64,000 nt of DNA, from contig NZ_AP025732.1 in assembly GCF_023734775.1 (NCBI RefSeq), positions 2,796,501 through 2,860,500 on the forward strand, given 5' to 3'. Origin of the DNA: Nostoc cf. commune SO-36 (GTDB lineage Bacteria > Cyanobacteriota > Cyanobacteriia > Cyanobacteriales > Nostocaceae). The translations under genes were made by a program, and so were the position numbers. Within the stretch, counting starts at the first letter, position 1. Every line of letters begins with the position of its first letter. The notes under the pieces were generated by a model. The model was not told the DNA's origin. It saw only the letters and a list, made by a program, of their open reading frames with translations, and ran no database searches. This document shows, one piece after another, positions 8,676-18,849 of this stretch.

Positions 8676-9149
8676 ATTAAGTGCTGCTCCTTGATAAGTG
8701 AGGTATAAAAATAAAGTCTTTATTGTAATCAAAGCAAATACATTTACTTGCTTAATACATATATTTTTAATTTTTTAAGTACAAGTAAGCCCCAAGATAA
8801 ATAGCCAAAATCAGCGTATTTCTATTTCAGAGGGTACGTTAAAATTTCTCCCGACTATACCGGAAAATCTGGCGCTCCTTATCCTTAATAACTTTTGGTA
8901 GATTTGACGATCGCAAACCCTGGTGCGGCAATTTCGCTTTATCTTGAGAAGAATGAACCTCAATAATCAGCGAAAACTGCTACATCACTTTTTACAAGTC
9001 CATCAGTATTATTTCCGGATTTTTTCGCTATCGCTTCCAGGGGGCGTGAAACGCGATCGCACCAACAACGAGATATAACTAGTAAATTGTTCTTACATAA
9101 GCAGATAGAATCAGATATTTTTATTTTTGGCAACAGTAATTATTTTGTA
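8676..9149. other. Intergenic region
   Basis: Upstream DNA of the second TM2 gene, then AT-rich sequence with several HIP1-type octamers (for example near 9052). I see no gene, strong hairpin or promoter that I could defend. Confidence 0.4.
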
Positions 9150-10724
9150 CTAATTGCTACCTAAAACGAATAAACTTAATAATGTACCACTATTCCACAG
9201 ACTGTGGAGGAGCATAGGAGCAAGGAGGTTGCGCGATCGCGTGTAAACTACGCCTAAAACGATCCCCAATGCCGTGAGGGGAAGAATTTCTGACAAGCTG
9301 AGGTGAGCGATCGCAAACAACAAACTACTGATTAGAATCGCTCCCCACACGGGTAAGTAGCGAGTTAAAGAGGGTAGCAAAAAGCCGCGAAACAGAATTT
9401 CTTCAAAAAATGGAGCTGCGATCGCTGCTGTGGAGAAAAATATGCCAAGTGCTACACCATCTTGGCTTTCCAGCGCTAATTGCAATAGAGGGTTACTACC
9501 ACCCTGTCCTTGCCATAGCTGTTGATTGATTAAAGATACCACCACAACTATAGGTAAAGCCGCGCAATAGCCTCCTAGTCCCCACAAAAACCATTTATCT
9601 TGAAAACGGAAGCGAAACCAAAATTCTGGTAACGGAAAAAAGCTCTTGAGAGAAAAATACAGCACTAACAGCGCACCCAATGCGACTAGAAAGTAACTAA
9701 CTAAAACATAAAAAGCCTGAAGTCGCACATCACCCACAGGACGAGGGATGGGGAGCAGCGATAGCAATAAAGGGACAAAAATTTGCCCCATGAAGAAAAA
9801 GCCGACGATAAAAACCTGTAAAATGGTTTCACCATCCCAAGGTGTTGACCAAGGGACATCAGCATTTTGAGCTAGTAACGAGGCTTTTCCTTTTAACAAG
9901 CGTTGAGCAACTAAGAAAATCAGCAGTATTAAACCAATTAAAGCTGCCAAAGTGGGGATAGTGCCAATAACTGCTAATTTCATTACTGCTTGAGCCGAAG
10001 ATTCTTGTAGTGCAGCTTTAACTGCTGATAAAGCGTCTTGTCGTTGCTGGAGTTGGTATAGCTGAACCAAAGCAGTAGAGCGAAACCAACCTTCTAAATT
10101 CTTTTGAATCCGTTCTTGAGAATTTTGAAGCAGACGAGGAGGATTGCTCCACAGTCCACTTAATACAGCTGCGGTTTCTTCAAATTCTGGATTGATATCT
10201 GAGCGTTGTTGTAATTCGCTCCAAGTTTTGAGTGCTGTATCCGTCTGTCCTTGTTGTGCTTGTAAAATTCCTAGGCGCAAGTCTAATTCAACCAGTAATT
10301 TTTGTAATTGTTTGAGGGACTGCTGTAACTCTTGCTGTCCCTGTTTAGAAGTTTTAGTAGTGCGGGGAACATCCGGTAAAGGTTTCGCAGGTATGGGAGT
10401 TATTTCAGGTTGAGAACGTAATTGTGCAAGTTTATTATTAACTTTGTCTAAATTAGCTGCAACTGATTGACGCGCCTCTTGATACTGCTTTGTGGCGCTT
10501 TCCAGGGGTTGCTCACCAAGTATTGCTTCCTGAACCGCCTGGAGATTGCGATCGCTGCTATCTTCTGATTGCCAAGCTTGAGCTTGTAAAGCAATATTAG
10601 TTTGGTATAGTTCTAGGCGACTTTGAAACTGAGGTTCTTGCCAACTACTGAATAAAGCCGAAACTGCCAACAGAACTGCTATCGGTGTCAGTATAAAAAT
10701 TAAAACTAATCGCTTGAGTGTCAT
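9150..10724 (-). CDS. CPBP family intramembrane metalloprotease
   Basis: 524 residues. One N-terminal membrane helix is followed by a long Gln-rich, coiled-coil-like region (about 30-235), then several membrane helices. The C-terminal CPBP (CAAX protease / bacteriocin-processing) domain shows its motifs: EEILFRG near residue 440, FAIAHLS, and HSLWNS close to the end. The Glu pair and the two His are the expected catalytic or metal-binding residues. The long N-terminal periplasmic-type region is typical of cyanobacterial members. Substrate unknown. Confidence 0.85.
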   Translation of the reverse strand: MTLKRLVLIFILTPIAVLLAVSALFSSWQEPQFQSRLELYQTNIALQAQAWQSEDSSDRNLQAVQEAILGEQPLESATKQYQEARQSVAANLDKVNNKLAQLRSQPEITPIPAKPLPDVPRTTKTSKQGQQELQQSLKQLQKLLVELDLRLGILQAQQGQTDTALKTWSELQQRSDINPEFEETAAVLSGLWSNPPRLLQNSQERIQKNLEGWFRSTALVQLYQLQQRQDALSAVKAALQESSAQAVMKLAVIGTIPTLAALIGLILLIFLVAQRLLKGKASLLAQNADVPWSTPWDGETILQVFIVGFFFMGQIFVPLLLSLLPIPRPVGDVRLQAFYVLVSYFLVALGALLVLYFSLKSFFPLPEFWFRFRFQDKWFLWGLGGYCAALPIVVVVSLINQQLWQGQGGSNPLLQLALESQDGVALGIFFSTAAIAAPFFEEILFRGFLLPSLTRYLPVWGAILISSLLFAIAHLSLSEILPLTALGIVLGVVYTRSRNLLAPMLLHSLWNSGTLLSLFVLGSN

Positions 10725-10838
10725 CTATCCCTCTTTATAGTAGCCAGTGGAGAGCGCGTCCCCCTTGGGAATTATCGCAAGAAAAAGTCAGAGGTGGATA
10801 GATATCATCAATATTATAAGTTTGCGATCGCACCCACC

Positions 10839-11537
10839 ATGTTAAATTACAACCCATTGCACTGCTTACCCTCCGCCGAGGATCTGCCCGATTCTGACTA
10901 TACACCTGTGGACAATGAACTACAAGATTTAATTCCCAGCTTGCTCAAAGCCATCCTCGCTTGTTTGTGGACAAACCGGATGGATTGGTTTTTTGGGGTT
11001 GATATGGGGATATATTACGATCCCGAATTACTGCCGATTGTACCCGATGGGTTTTTAAGCTTAGGAGTCGAGCGAGTTTTTGATGAAAACTTGCGCTTGA
11101 GTTATGTGTTGTGGGAAGAAAGAGTTATGCCAATCGTGGCGCTGGAGGTGGTTTCTCATAAACGGCGTGGGGAATACAGCAGCAAAAATAAAATGTATGC
11201 TGAGATGGAGATTTTGTATTATGTTGTTTATAATCCCCAACGCCGTAGAAAAGCGCCTTTAGAAGTTTACCGATTAGTAAATGGTGAATATGTATTGCAG
11301 CGAGGAAATCCTGTTTGGTTAACAGAGATAGGTTTAGGAATTGGTCATGAACGGGGAACCTATCAGGGAATTACGCGGGATTGGTTGTATTGGTATGACA
11401 AACAAGGAGTCAGATATTTAACACCAGAAGAACGAGCGATCGCTGCCGAACAACGCGCTACCACTGCCGAACAACGCGCCGACAGGCTGGCACAAGAATT
11501 GCGAAGGTTGGGGATAGATCCAGATTCTTTGAGTTGA
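10839..11537 (+). CDS. Uma2 family endonuclease-like protein
   Basis: I choose ATG 10839 (MLNYNPLHCLPSAEDLPDSD) as start, giving about 232 residues. It carries the PD-(D/E)XK-like core of Uma2 (DUF820) proteins: PIVPDGFLSLG, then PIVALEVVSHKRRGEYSSK, then YYVVYNP. The C-terminus is a charged helix with repeated AEQRA units ending LGIDPDSLS. Uma2 genes are hugely expanded in cyanobacteria and have no established role. Three more copies lie in this window. Confidence 0.85.
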   Translation: MLNYNPLHCLPSAEDLPDSDYTPVDNELQDLIPSLLKAILACLWTNRMDWFFGVDMGIYYDPELLPIVPDGFLSLGVERVFDENLRLSYVLWEERVMPIVALEVVSHKRRGEYSSKNKMYAEMEILYYVVYNPQRRRKAPLEVYRLVNGEYVLQRGNPVWLTEIGLGIGHERGTYQGITRDWLYWYDKQGVRYLTPEERAIAAEQRATTAEQRADRLAQELRRLGIDPDSLS

Positions 11538-11628
11538 TTTTGTGGGGTGCGATCGCTTTGATTACACTCTTACTAGTGATTGGATAAATTATCCCAAATC
11601 CTGTTACCTCCTATCACCCTCCGTTAAC

Positions 11629-13104
11629 CTAGACAATACCGTAGATATCACAAAACTGAGTAAATTCGCTTCCTCCAAAGATTGTAGTCCCAATTGGGGT
11701 AAGGGTGACAGTATTGTTAAATTGAAAAGGAATAACACCAGGTGATGCACCTAACGTAACAGTTAGTGAGTCTAGCACCGAGGAAAGTCCTAGATTAGAA
11801 TCAGTTAGCAATGCATTGCCTAAATTGTTGTTTACGACTTCAAAAGAGTCATTGGGATGAGAATAATTTGTAAGATAATCTTCAATGAAATTACCAAGAG
11901 AGATGACATCTTTGAAGCCGCTTGGGTCGATTCCATCAATATAATCCAAGTTGACGGCGACATCAGCAACACTAGCACCGTCAATAGGAAGTAAAATATC
12001 TTCTAATTGAAATGAGACAATATCATTAATATCACCATTGGCTGTGCGGGTAATTGTGGTGTCAAATTGGAAAGGAATAATTTTTGGTGACACATCCAGA
12101 TTAACGCTTAATGAGTCCAATACCCCAGATAGCCCTATATTGCTATCATTTAGTAATCCTTGGGTAAGGTCGCGATTGAGGACTTCATAAAGACCTGCTT
12201 CTACTGGATAATTTGCCAAGAAATCTTTAATGTAATTACCGATGGGTATGACATCTTTAAATACACTTGAGTCAATTCCATCAACATAATCTAAATTAAC
12301 AGTTACATCGGCAACTATACCACCATCAATTGGAGATGTAACGTCTTCTAAACGAAATGAAATAATATCATTTATGTTACCATTTGGGGTACGAGTATTT
12401 GTGGTGTCAAATTGGAAAGGAATAATTTTTGGCGACACATCCAGATTAACGCTTAATGAGTCCAATACCCCAGATAGCCCTATATTGCTATCATTTAGTA
12501 ATCCTTGGGTAAGGTTGCGATTGAGGACTTCATAAAGACCTGCTTCTACTGGATAATTTGCCAAGAAATCTTTAATGTAATTACCGATGGGTATGACATC
12601 TTTAAATACACTTGAGTCAATTCCATCAACATAATCTAAATTAACAGTTACATCGGCAACTATACCACCATCAATTGGAGATGTAACGTCTTCTAAACGA
12701 AATGAAATAATATCGTTTATGTCACTATTTTGGGTACGAGTACTTGTGCTGTCAAATTGGAAAGGAATAATGGCAGGTGCGACATCAAGATTCACACTTA
12801 AAGAGTCTAGCACCTCAGAAAGCCCTAAATTGTCATCAGTTAGCAGTTCTTCCGTGAGATTGCGATTGATAACTTCAAATAAGTCATTGGGATTATTTGG
12901 ATAATTGGTCAGGTAATCTTTGATCTTATTAGCAATGGGTACGACATTTTTTAATTCACTTGGGTTCAGCCCATCGATATAATCCAAGTTAACTGTAACA
13001 TCAGCAACTTCGTTATTCTCCACTTGAAGTCGAATGTCTTCTAACTTAAACGAAACTAAGTTAGATTTGCTTGTTATGCTATCGAAAATGGATTCGTGTG
13101 ACAT
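11629..13104 (-). CDS. Protein of four tandem ~115-residue repeats, unknown function
   Basis: 491 residues made of four repeats of about 115 residues. Each holds an ISFRLEDV-like strand, VADVTVNLDYVDG, FKDVIPIGNYIKDFL and SGVLDSLSVNLD, ending in IIPFQFD. Repeats two and three are nearly identical even at DNA level (period 345 bp), so they duplicated recently, while the outer two have diverged. There is no signal peptide, membrane helix, Cys or recognisable catalytic motif. The protein is acidic and beta-strand rich. I do not recognise the family; a structural or adhesive role would be a guess. Confidence 0.7.
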   Translation of the reverse strand: MSHESIFDSITSKSNLVSFKLEDIRLQVENNEVADVTVNLDYIDGLNPSELKNVVPIANKIKDYLTNYPNNPNDLFEVINRNLTEELLTDDNLGLSEVLDSLSVNLDVAPAIIPFQFDSTSTRTQNSDINDIISFRLEDVTSPIDGGIVADVTVNLDYVDGIDSSVFKDVIPIGNYIKDFLANYPVEAGLYEVLNRNLTQGLLNDSNIGLSGVLDSLSVNLDVSPKIIPFQFDTTNTRTPNGNINDIISFRLEDVTSPIDGGIVADVTVNLDYVDGIDSSVFKDVIPIGNYIKDFLANYPVEAGLYEVLNRDLTQGLLNDSNIGLSGVLDSLSVNLDVSPKIIPFQFDTTITRTANGDINDIVSFQLEDILLPIDGASVADVAVNLDYIDGIDPSGFKDVISLGNFIEDYLTNYSHPNDSFEVVNNNLGNALLTDSNLGLSSVLDSLTVTLGASPGVIPFQFNNTVTLTPIGTTIFGGSEFTQFCDIYGIV

Positions 13105-13283
13105 AATCTAATTTTTTCAGACAATTTTCTCATTTTTTAATTCTTAGAATACCAAAGTTGGGGTAAATTTTCACATTCCTGTACATTAAATAGGACTTAC
13201 GCATTGACAAAAAGAATCATCTATGAAGTCTAGATAATGCCATCACTGCTAAGGTTTGCAAAAATATGCTCACGTACAACTAA

Positions 13284-14606
13284 GGGACTTGCAAGAAAAT
13301 AAAATACCAGCCATTCTAGAAGAGAAGAAGCGGTGAACTGTCCGCGCCTAGTTTAAATATCTAGAATGGGAATCCCTCAATTCATGCTCACCGACACCAT
13401 CAAATCGACCTTTAAAGATGCAGCACAGAAACTGACTAGCAATCGCAAACGAGATTTCATGGCAAAAGTTACCGAAGATTACTTCGATAGTTCAGCACGC
13501 ATTGCAGAAACCGTTATGGGATGGAATCGCCAGAGTGTGCAACTCGGCTTGCATGAAAGGCGGACGGGGATAGTCTGTGTAGAGAATTATCAGGCAAGGG
13601 GACGACACAATAGTATTGAGGTATTGCCCAACTTAGAAGCAGATATTCGTTCATTGGTGGATGCTCAAGCTCAAGCCGACCCTAAATTTCAATCGACCTT
13701 TCTGTATGCCCGCATTAGTGCCAGAGCAGTAAGAGAAGCATTAGTAAGTGTTCATGGCTATAACGAGAGCGAATTGCCATCTCGTCAAACTTGTGGAGAA
13801 ATTCTCAATCGCTTAGGGTATCGCCTAAAAAAACACAAAAAACGAAACCCTTGAAAAAGATTCCGCAAACTGATGCCATTTTCGAGAATGTGTTCCGGGA
13901 GAATCAGGCATCAGATGAAAACCCCAAATCGTTGCGAGTGTCTATAGATACTAAAGCTAAGGTGAAGATTGGCAACCTTTCTAGAGGCGGTAAAGCTCGG
14001 ACAATGGAGGCGAAAGCTGCTGATGACCACGATACACAGTGGTCATCAGTCTTAGTTCCCTTTGGCATTCTCAATACACATAATGACCAGCTATCGATTT
14101 ACTTGGGTCAGTCGGCGGAAACCAGTGATTTTATCGTCGATTGTTTAACCGCTTGGTGGCATGAGAATCAACACAATTACCTGGAACTTGATGAGTGGGT
14201 GATTGATCTTGATGGCGGTGCCGCTACTCGCAGTAACCGCACACAATTTATCAAACGCATGGTTGAGTTGTCTTGTGCAATTAATTTAAAAATTCGACTG
14301 ATTTATTATCCCCCTTACCATAGCAAGTACAATCCAATAGAGCGGTGTTGGGCTGCCTTGGAGAACTATTGGAATGGTGCGATTTTAGATTCTGTTGCCG
14401 CCGCAGCACAATGGGCCGCCAATATGACTTGGAAAGGAATTGCTCCCATTGTACATCTGGTTCAAACCACATATCACAAAGGAATCAAGGTTCTCTCGCA
14501 AGAGTTAGAACAATACCAACCCCAATGGCAGCGTTCTGAAACATTACCCAAATGGGATATTACTATTGTCCCTGTTTAGCTGGTACTTTATTTTCTTGCA
14601 AGTCCC
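13284..14606 (+). mobile_element. ISAzo13-like insertion sequence nested in the IS4/IS701-like element
   Basis: 1.32 kb with 28-bp terminal inverted repeats (13284-13311 and 14579-14606) differing at one position and beginning GGGACTTGCAAG. It is flanked by direct TAA trinucleotides (13281-13283 and 14607-14609). Excision with one TAA restores the host transposase frame, which proves the 3-bp duplication. It is nearly perfect, so the insertion is probably recent. Confidence 0.9.
13366..14579 (+). CDS. ISAzo13 family transposase, two frames joined by -1 frameshift
   Basis: The first frame (13366-13854) gives the N-terminal DNA-binding part. The second, at -1, gives the catalytic part, with motifs typical of ISAzo13 (Rhodopirellula-type) transposases: SIDTKAKVKIGNLSRGGKA, VIDLDGGAATRSNRTQF and YYPPYHSKYNPIERCWAALE. 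The switch point is a run of seven A at 13827-13833 (A AAA AAA), a classical -1 slippery site. Read with the slip, the protein is continuous (RLGYRLKKTQKTKPLKKI). Likely functional. Confidence 0.88.
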
Positions 14607-15682
14607 TAACGTGAACATATTCCGTTGTACTTCGTACCAATTGCTAATTATTTTTTCAGACCGCATAAACTCCAATCTAATAAAAGCTTGAAGTGAACAA
14701 AATATGTGAGTCTTGATTGCATAGGTATCCCTAACCATGAACCGACAAATTCCACATACTTGTTTTATGGCTCGATGAAAGGTTTCAATTCCCCAATGGG
14801 TATCATGAATTGTGATAAATTCATTTCTAGTTATATCCTTGATTCTTTCCTCATCTGGAACATAGAAAATATAGTGCGGAGCCGGAGACGCTCCGCCTCC
14901 GGTCTAGAGTCTTCTTTCTTGAAGTCTTTCCTAAACAACTTTATAAATCCAAATTCTTTCAGATGAGTTCTTAATCCTGACTCTGGAATCACCAGAGTAC
15001 TTACCTGGCAATACTTATGTGGCTCATTTGAGACAGTTCTGTTTTTTTCAATCCCGAATAGAAAACCCCAATTTCTGGTTTTTTAGAAATTTTAAATTTT
15101 CTACTCCTGAATACCAACTATCTCCTGTTATTATTCTTGGTTTGACTCCCCAGCTTATTATTTCACTCACCATTTCTCTAAAATAATCGTTTTTTGTTTT
15201 CCCCTCCTTTTTGTCATATATTCTGTAGTTTATTGGTACTGAGTTACCATTAATATCGCTGTAATATAAAGTGATTAAATTTAAACCAATAATAGTTTTA
15301 TGGGCTTTTCCTGACCAAAAATAACTGATTAATTCGGCATTTTTTGGGTCGCTGTAAATCTTTTCTATTACTGTATCGTCTACACTTAATATCCCTCCTA
15401 CCAAATTAATGATTTTCTCTACTATGTTGAATAAATCTTTCGGTTCGTATCTCTCTCTCAACAAAAACCGATTCACACTATCATGTGAAACGTCTCCCAA
15501 TATCTCTGCCAACCTACTGCACCCCCCAAACTTTGGCTCTGACAGCAAAAATAAGGTGTAGAGGTCTAGATTGCATTGTCCTGTCGATGGTTTAGTAATT
15601 TCTCTAATTGTCCGATACCTGTAAAGTAGACGACCCTTATTTATGAATTCACTATTTTGTTATTCTGTCAATGCGTAAGTCC

Positions 15683-16245
15683 TATTAAAGTATTATTATC
15701 CACTTTAAAGAGTTCGTGTCATTGCCCCAAATCCCTTATAAAAGTAGGGTTTTAGAGATGGACAATAATTGTTTAATGCACATCAAAACCAAAGAGGGAT
15801 GCTTACGGCGGTAAACTACGTAGCAATGACAAACTTTGAACAGAGAAAAACCAAAATCAAGAAAGTACTTTGCTGCTTCTGTGGCGGCAATCGCGTTTTT
15901 GTAGTTTCCCCCGATGACTGGGATGGAAAACAAGCACTCAAAACAGAGCATTTAAAGCGGCTACTTTGCCCAATGTAGTTGCTCAATATAAGCTTATTTT
16001 AGATTGTAAATTACTTATCTTATTCACAATAAAGTAAAGCATCAAGTTTACCTGATTCGGTAAATTTTCTAGCAGCTAGTAAACAATGCAGTAATTCCAC
16101 TTGCATGGCGTTCAGGAATGAGGTGCGATCGCATTTAGACTCAAACAAGCAATATATTTTGATTCTTTGCTCTTTTTAATACATTAACACCACTGTTAGA
16201 TTAGAGTAGTACATCAGACACAGTGTGACTTCGTAATTATACTAA
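15683..16245. other. Intergenic region between the IS and the ParB-like pseudogene
   Basis: Mostly AT-rich. It includes a copy of a dispersed repeat near 15799-15825 (GCTTACGGCGGTAAACTACG), also seen inverted near 50397. One possible small gene (15826-15978) is listed separately. Nothing else recognisable. Confidence 0.4.
15826..15978 (+). CDS. Possible 50-residue Cys-containing protein
   Basis: A short frame starting MTNFEQRKTKIKKVLCCFCG and ending with a further Cys. The CCFC motif and basic N-terminus are suggestive of a small metal- or DNA-binding protein, but there is no good ribosome binding site. It starts next to a dispersed repeat, so it may be a chance frame. Confidence 0.25.
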   Translation: MTNFEQRKTKIKKVLCCFCGGNRVFVVSPDDWDGKQALKTEHLKRLLCPM

Positions 16246-17371
16246 ATGGCAAACATTCAGATTAAAGAACGCAAGATTGGTGAACTTCATCCACATCCAA
16301 AAAATGAAGGTATTTACGGCGACGAAGATATTGAGCAACTAGCTCAAGATATTGAAAGGTCTAAATGGGTCAAACCGCTTATTGTTACACCAGAGGGTAC
16401 AATCATCAGTGGACATCGGCGTTGGAAAGCAGTGTCATCTCTTGGGTGGGTAACAGTTCCCGTTGAAGAACAAGAGTTTACTGATGAATAGCTGAATTAG
16501 AAGCTCTGTTACTGGAGAATGCTAACAGAGAAAAGACTATAGAACAAAAATGTCGAGAAGGATTAACTTGGGAGGCTATTGAGCGAACTAACTCTCGTCA
16601 GCGTATGCTTATGGCAAAGAAAGGATCTGGCGTAGGAAACACTAGGGACATTGTAGGGAAGAGGGTTGGTATAGGAACTGGTAAGACTTATGAAAAAGCT
16701 AGTAAAGTTGTATCAGCTATTGATGAGGCACTTTTAGTTGGTAATGTTGCAAAAGCAGAGGCATTGCGAAAGACATTGAACCACAAAAGTGTAAGTGCGG
16801 CTTTCAAAATGATTAGCAGTATTGAAAATATAAGTGAAACCCAACATAGCGAAACACAACACACACAAATGCAGTGGATATTAGCTAAATTAGGTCAACA
16901 GCTTTGTGGCTCAGTGTGGATTGCTTCTAATGATCGCTCACGTATATGGCAAAAAGAAGAATTAGGCAGCTTGAGTATGGATTCTTTGCCACAATTAGGA
17001 ATTCGTGATGATGCACAAAAAACAATTGCGTTTATAGATGTAGTGTGGCTGAGTGGTGATAATCAATTACAGCAGCTTTCGAGGTTGAATTCACTACGTC
17101 TATTTACTCAGGTTTGCTAAGAATGGCAGATTTAGTTGCTCTTGTTCCAAATTTGAATTTTCCACTTTATGTAGTCGTTCCTCAGTCGCGCGTTGCGAAA
17201 GTTAAGAAGGAATTATCTAGACCCAGTTTTCAGGCTCTTAAGATGAATAAAAAATGTAATTGGATAGTGCTTGAAGATTTAGTCCAAGAATGGGAAGCTA
17301 TTATGAAATATGGTACAGAATTAGATGCTATTAATAGGTTATCTGATAACCTCAATAAAATTAAAAAGTAA
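16246..17371 (+). pseudogene. ParB-like protein fused to a nuclease-like domain, two frameshifts
   Basis: The first part (16246-16491) is a ParB/Srx-type domain: ERKIGELHPHPKNEGIYG, QDIERSKWVKPLIV and GTIISGHRRWKA. A one-base loss at about 16488 (GAAATA became GAATA) shifts the frame. The protein then continues with a helical DNA-binding-like region (LTWEAIERTNSRQRML, TYEKASKVVSAIDEALL). A second one-base loss near 17068 shifts it again. Corrected, the third part reads FIDVVWLSG, AAFEVEFTTSIYSGLLRMAD and PLYVVVPQSR, which looks like a PD-(D/E)XK-type nuclease core. Both lesions are single-base, so assembly error is an alternative to decay. Confidence 0.65.
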
Positions 17372-17435
17372 ATCTAAGCGCACATGTTTTTTAGACAAAA
17401 TTATCTGGTAATTAGCTTTATGAGTGAAGTATAAT

Positions 17436-18068
17436 TTACTCTAACTTCTCTCTCAGCCAAGCGCGGAATGATTTGAGCAAAGCAATTTCACCCATACTTT
17501 TACTCTGCTCAATAAATCTGCTTATCTCACTCACCGATATTAGAGGAAAGGCAATACTAAAATTACACTCGACATATTCTCCCTCTATCAACTGATAAAA
17601 TTTTAAATTTTGTCCATCATATTTCCAAAGTTCAGTTACACCCAACGCTGAATAAATCCCTAATTTGTTAACTGAACTGCTGGTAATGTCAATCTCAATT
17701 GCTAAGTCAGGCGGCGGATCATTTTCTAAATCTAAAGTTTGCTTACCCCTAATAGCTAGTTCATTCTGAATATAATAGCAAGTATCTGGCTCTATTCCCC
17801 GATTTGATATTTTCCGCTTCAATGTTGTAGAACCAGCGCTTCTAATTTCAATTCCTAATTCTTCAGCTAAAACTAGAATAAAACGGTCAAATTGAATTTT
17901 GGGGTTTTCATGTTCAAAAAGTGGAGTCATGATTTCTAAAACACCGCAGTCATAAGCAAAGCGAGAACCTCTATCCTCACCTGTATCTCTCAACAAGGCT
18001 TCAAAGGTTTCCCAGCTAATGTTATGTAACACTGTTCTTTGTTCAGCAGACGTTGATTTGACAAGCAT
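17436..18068 (-). CDS. Uma2 family endonuclease-like protein, tandem copy A
   Basis: 210 residues. Uma2 core: FAYDCGVLEIMTPLFEHENP, then PPDLAIEIDITSSSVNKLGI, then ALGVTELWKYDGQNLKFYQL. The Pro-Asp and Glu-Ile-Asp positions are the presumed PD-(D/E)XK residues. It is a close tandem duplicate of the gene at 18106-18738, with the first 50 residues nearly identical, and the two are separated by only 37 bp. No partner gene suggests a specific role. Confidence 0.85.
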   Translation of the reverse strand: MLVKSTSAEQRTVLHNISWETFEALLRDTGEDRGSRFAYDCGVLEIMTPLFEHENPKIQFDRFILVLAEELGIEIRSAGSTTLKRKISNRGIEPDTCYYIQNELAIRGKQTLDLENDPPPDLAIEIDITSSSVNKLGIYSALGVTELWKYDGQNLKFYQLIEGEYVECNFSIAFPLISVSEISRFIEQSKSMGEIALLKSFRAWLREKLE

Positions 18069-18105
18069 ATTAAAATCATTCGTAATTCGTAATTAATTCA
18101 TGATT

Positions 18106-18738
18106 TTAAGCTATCTTTCCACGCACCCAAGCGCTGAAGGATTGCACCAGATCAATTTCATCCATAGTTTTACTTTGCTGAATAAATCTATTCATATCAA
18201 TAACAGAAATTAAAGGAAAAGCTATACTCAACTTAATCTCAATATATTCGCTTTCTATTAGTTGATAAAATTTTAAAACTTCGCCGTCATATCTCCATAA
18301 TTCTGCTACACCTAAAGCCGCATAAATATTAAGCTTATTAACAGAACTGCTAGTAATATCAATTTCAACTGCTAAATCCGGTGCTGGGTCTGTTTTTAAA
18401 TCTAATTCTTGCTTACCTCTAATTGCTGGCTCATTTTGAATATAATAGCAAGTATCGGGTTCTATTCCCTTTGTTATTGTTTTACGTTTTAATGTTGTAG
18501 AACCAGCACTTCTAATTTTAGTTTCTAATCCCACTGCTAAAGCGAATATCAATCGGTCAAACTGAATTTTAGGATTTTCGTGTTCAAAAAGTGGAGTCAT
18601 GATTTCTAAAACACCGCAGTCGTAAGCAAACCTTGAGCCTCTGTCCTCACCTGTATCTCTCAGCAAGGCTTCAAAGGTTTCCCAGCTAACGTTGTGTAAG
18701 ACTGTTCTTTGTTCCGCAGGCGTTGACTTGACAAGCAT
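18106..18738 (-). CDS. Uma2 family endonuclease-like protein, tandem copy B
   Basis: 210 residues, collinear with copy A over the full length, with most differences in the middle and C-terminal third. Same core motifs (APDLAVEIDITSSSVNK, ALGVAELWRYDG). The upstream DNA holds an AATTCGTAAT tandem repeat and a short CTTCGCCCCGCTTCGCTAACG repeat common in Nostoc genomes. Confidence 0.85.
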   Translation of the reverse strand: MLVKSTPAEQRTVLHNVSWETFEALLRDTGEDRGSRFAYDCGVLEIMTPLFEHENPKIQFDRLIFALAVGLETKIRSAGSTTLKRKTITKGIEPDTCYYIQNEPAIRGKQELDLKTDPAPDLAVEIDITSSSVNKLNIYAALGVAELWRYDGEVLKFYQLIESEYIEIKLSIAFPLISVIDMNRFIQQSKTMDEIDLVQSFSAWVRGKIA

Positions 18739-18849
18739 ATTAAAATAATTCGTAATGGGCTTCGCCCCGCTTCGCTAACGTAATTCGTAATTAAGATTTC
18801 TAACGGGATTTAGACGCTACCACAAAACTTGTTAAATCTCCAGAATTAG

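Larger units (their letters stand above)
13230..15659 (-). pseudogene. Transposase of the IS4/IS701-like element (broken)
   Basis: The N-terminal and central part lies at 15048-15548 and upstream (SVDDTVIEK and IITGDSWYSG carry the first two catalytic Asp). A one-base frameshift after GFSIRD near 15050 moves the frame. The next part (DTHWGIETFHRAIKQVCG, with the Glu) lies at about 14700-14880. Between them, near 14881-14905, is an inserted palindromic GC-rich repeat. The last codons are split by the ISAzo13-like element: removing it with one TAA restores MFTLVVREHIFANLSSDGII and the stop at 13230-13232. It cannot be functional as it stands. Confidence 0.8.
13193..15682 (-). mobile_element. 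IS4/IS701-like insertion sequence carrying a nested element
   Basis: The ends are inverted copies of GGACTTACGCATTGACA (13193-13209 and 15666-15682). The original element was about 1.17 kb; a 1.32-kb ISAzo13-like element (13284-14606) has inserted near the 3' end of its transposase gene. A related but truncated copy lies at 1-293, and a 174-bp MITE with the same ends lies at 35366-35539. No clear target duplication flanks this copy. Confidence 0.85.

Noticed and set aside
13184..15691. 9-bp target duplication around the nested IS4/IS701-like element
   Set aside because: Flanks CATTAAATA and TATTAAAGT do not match. Only a TA is shared, so no duplication is claimed for this copy.
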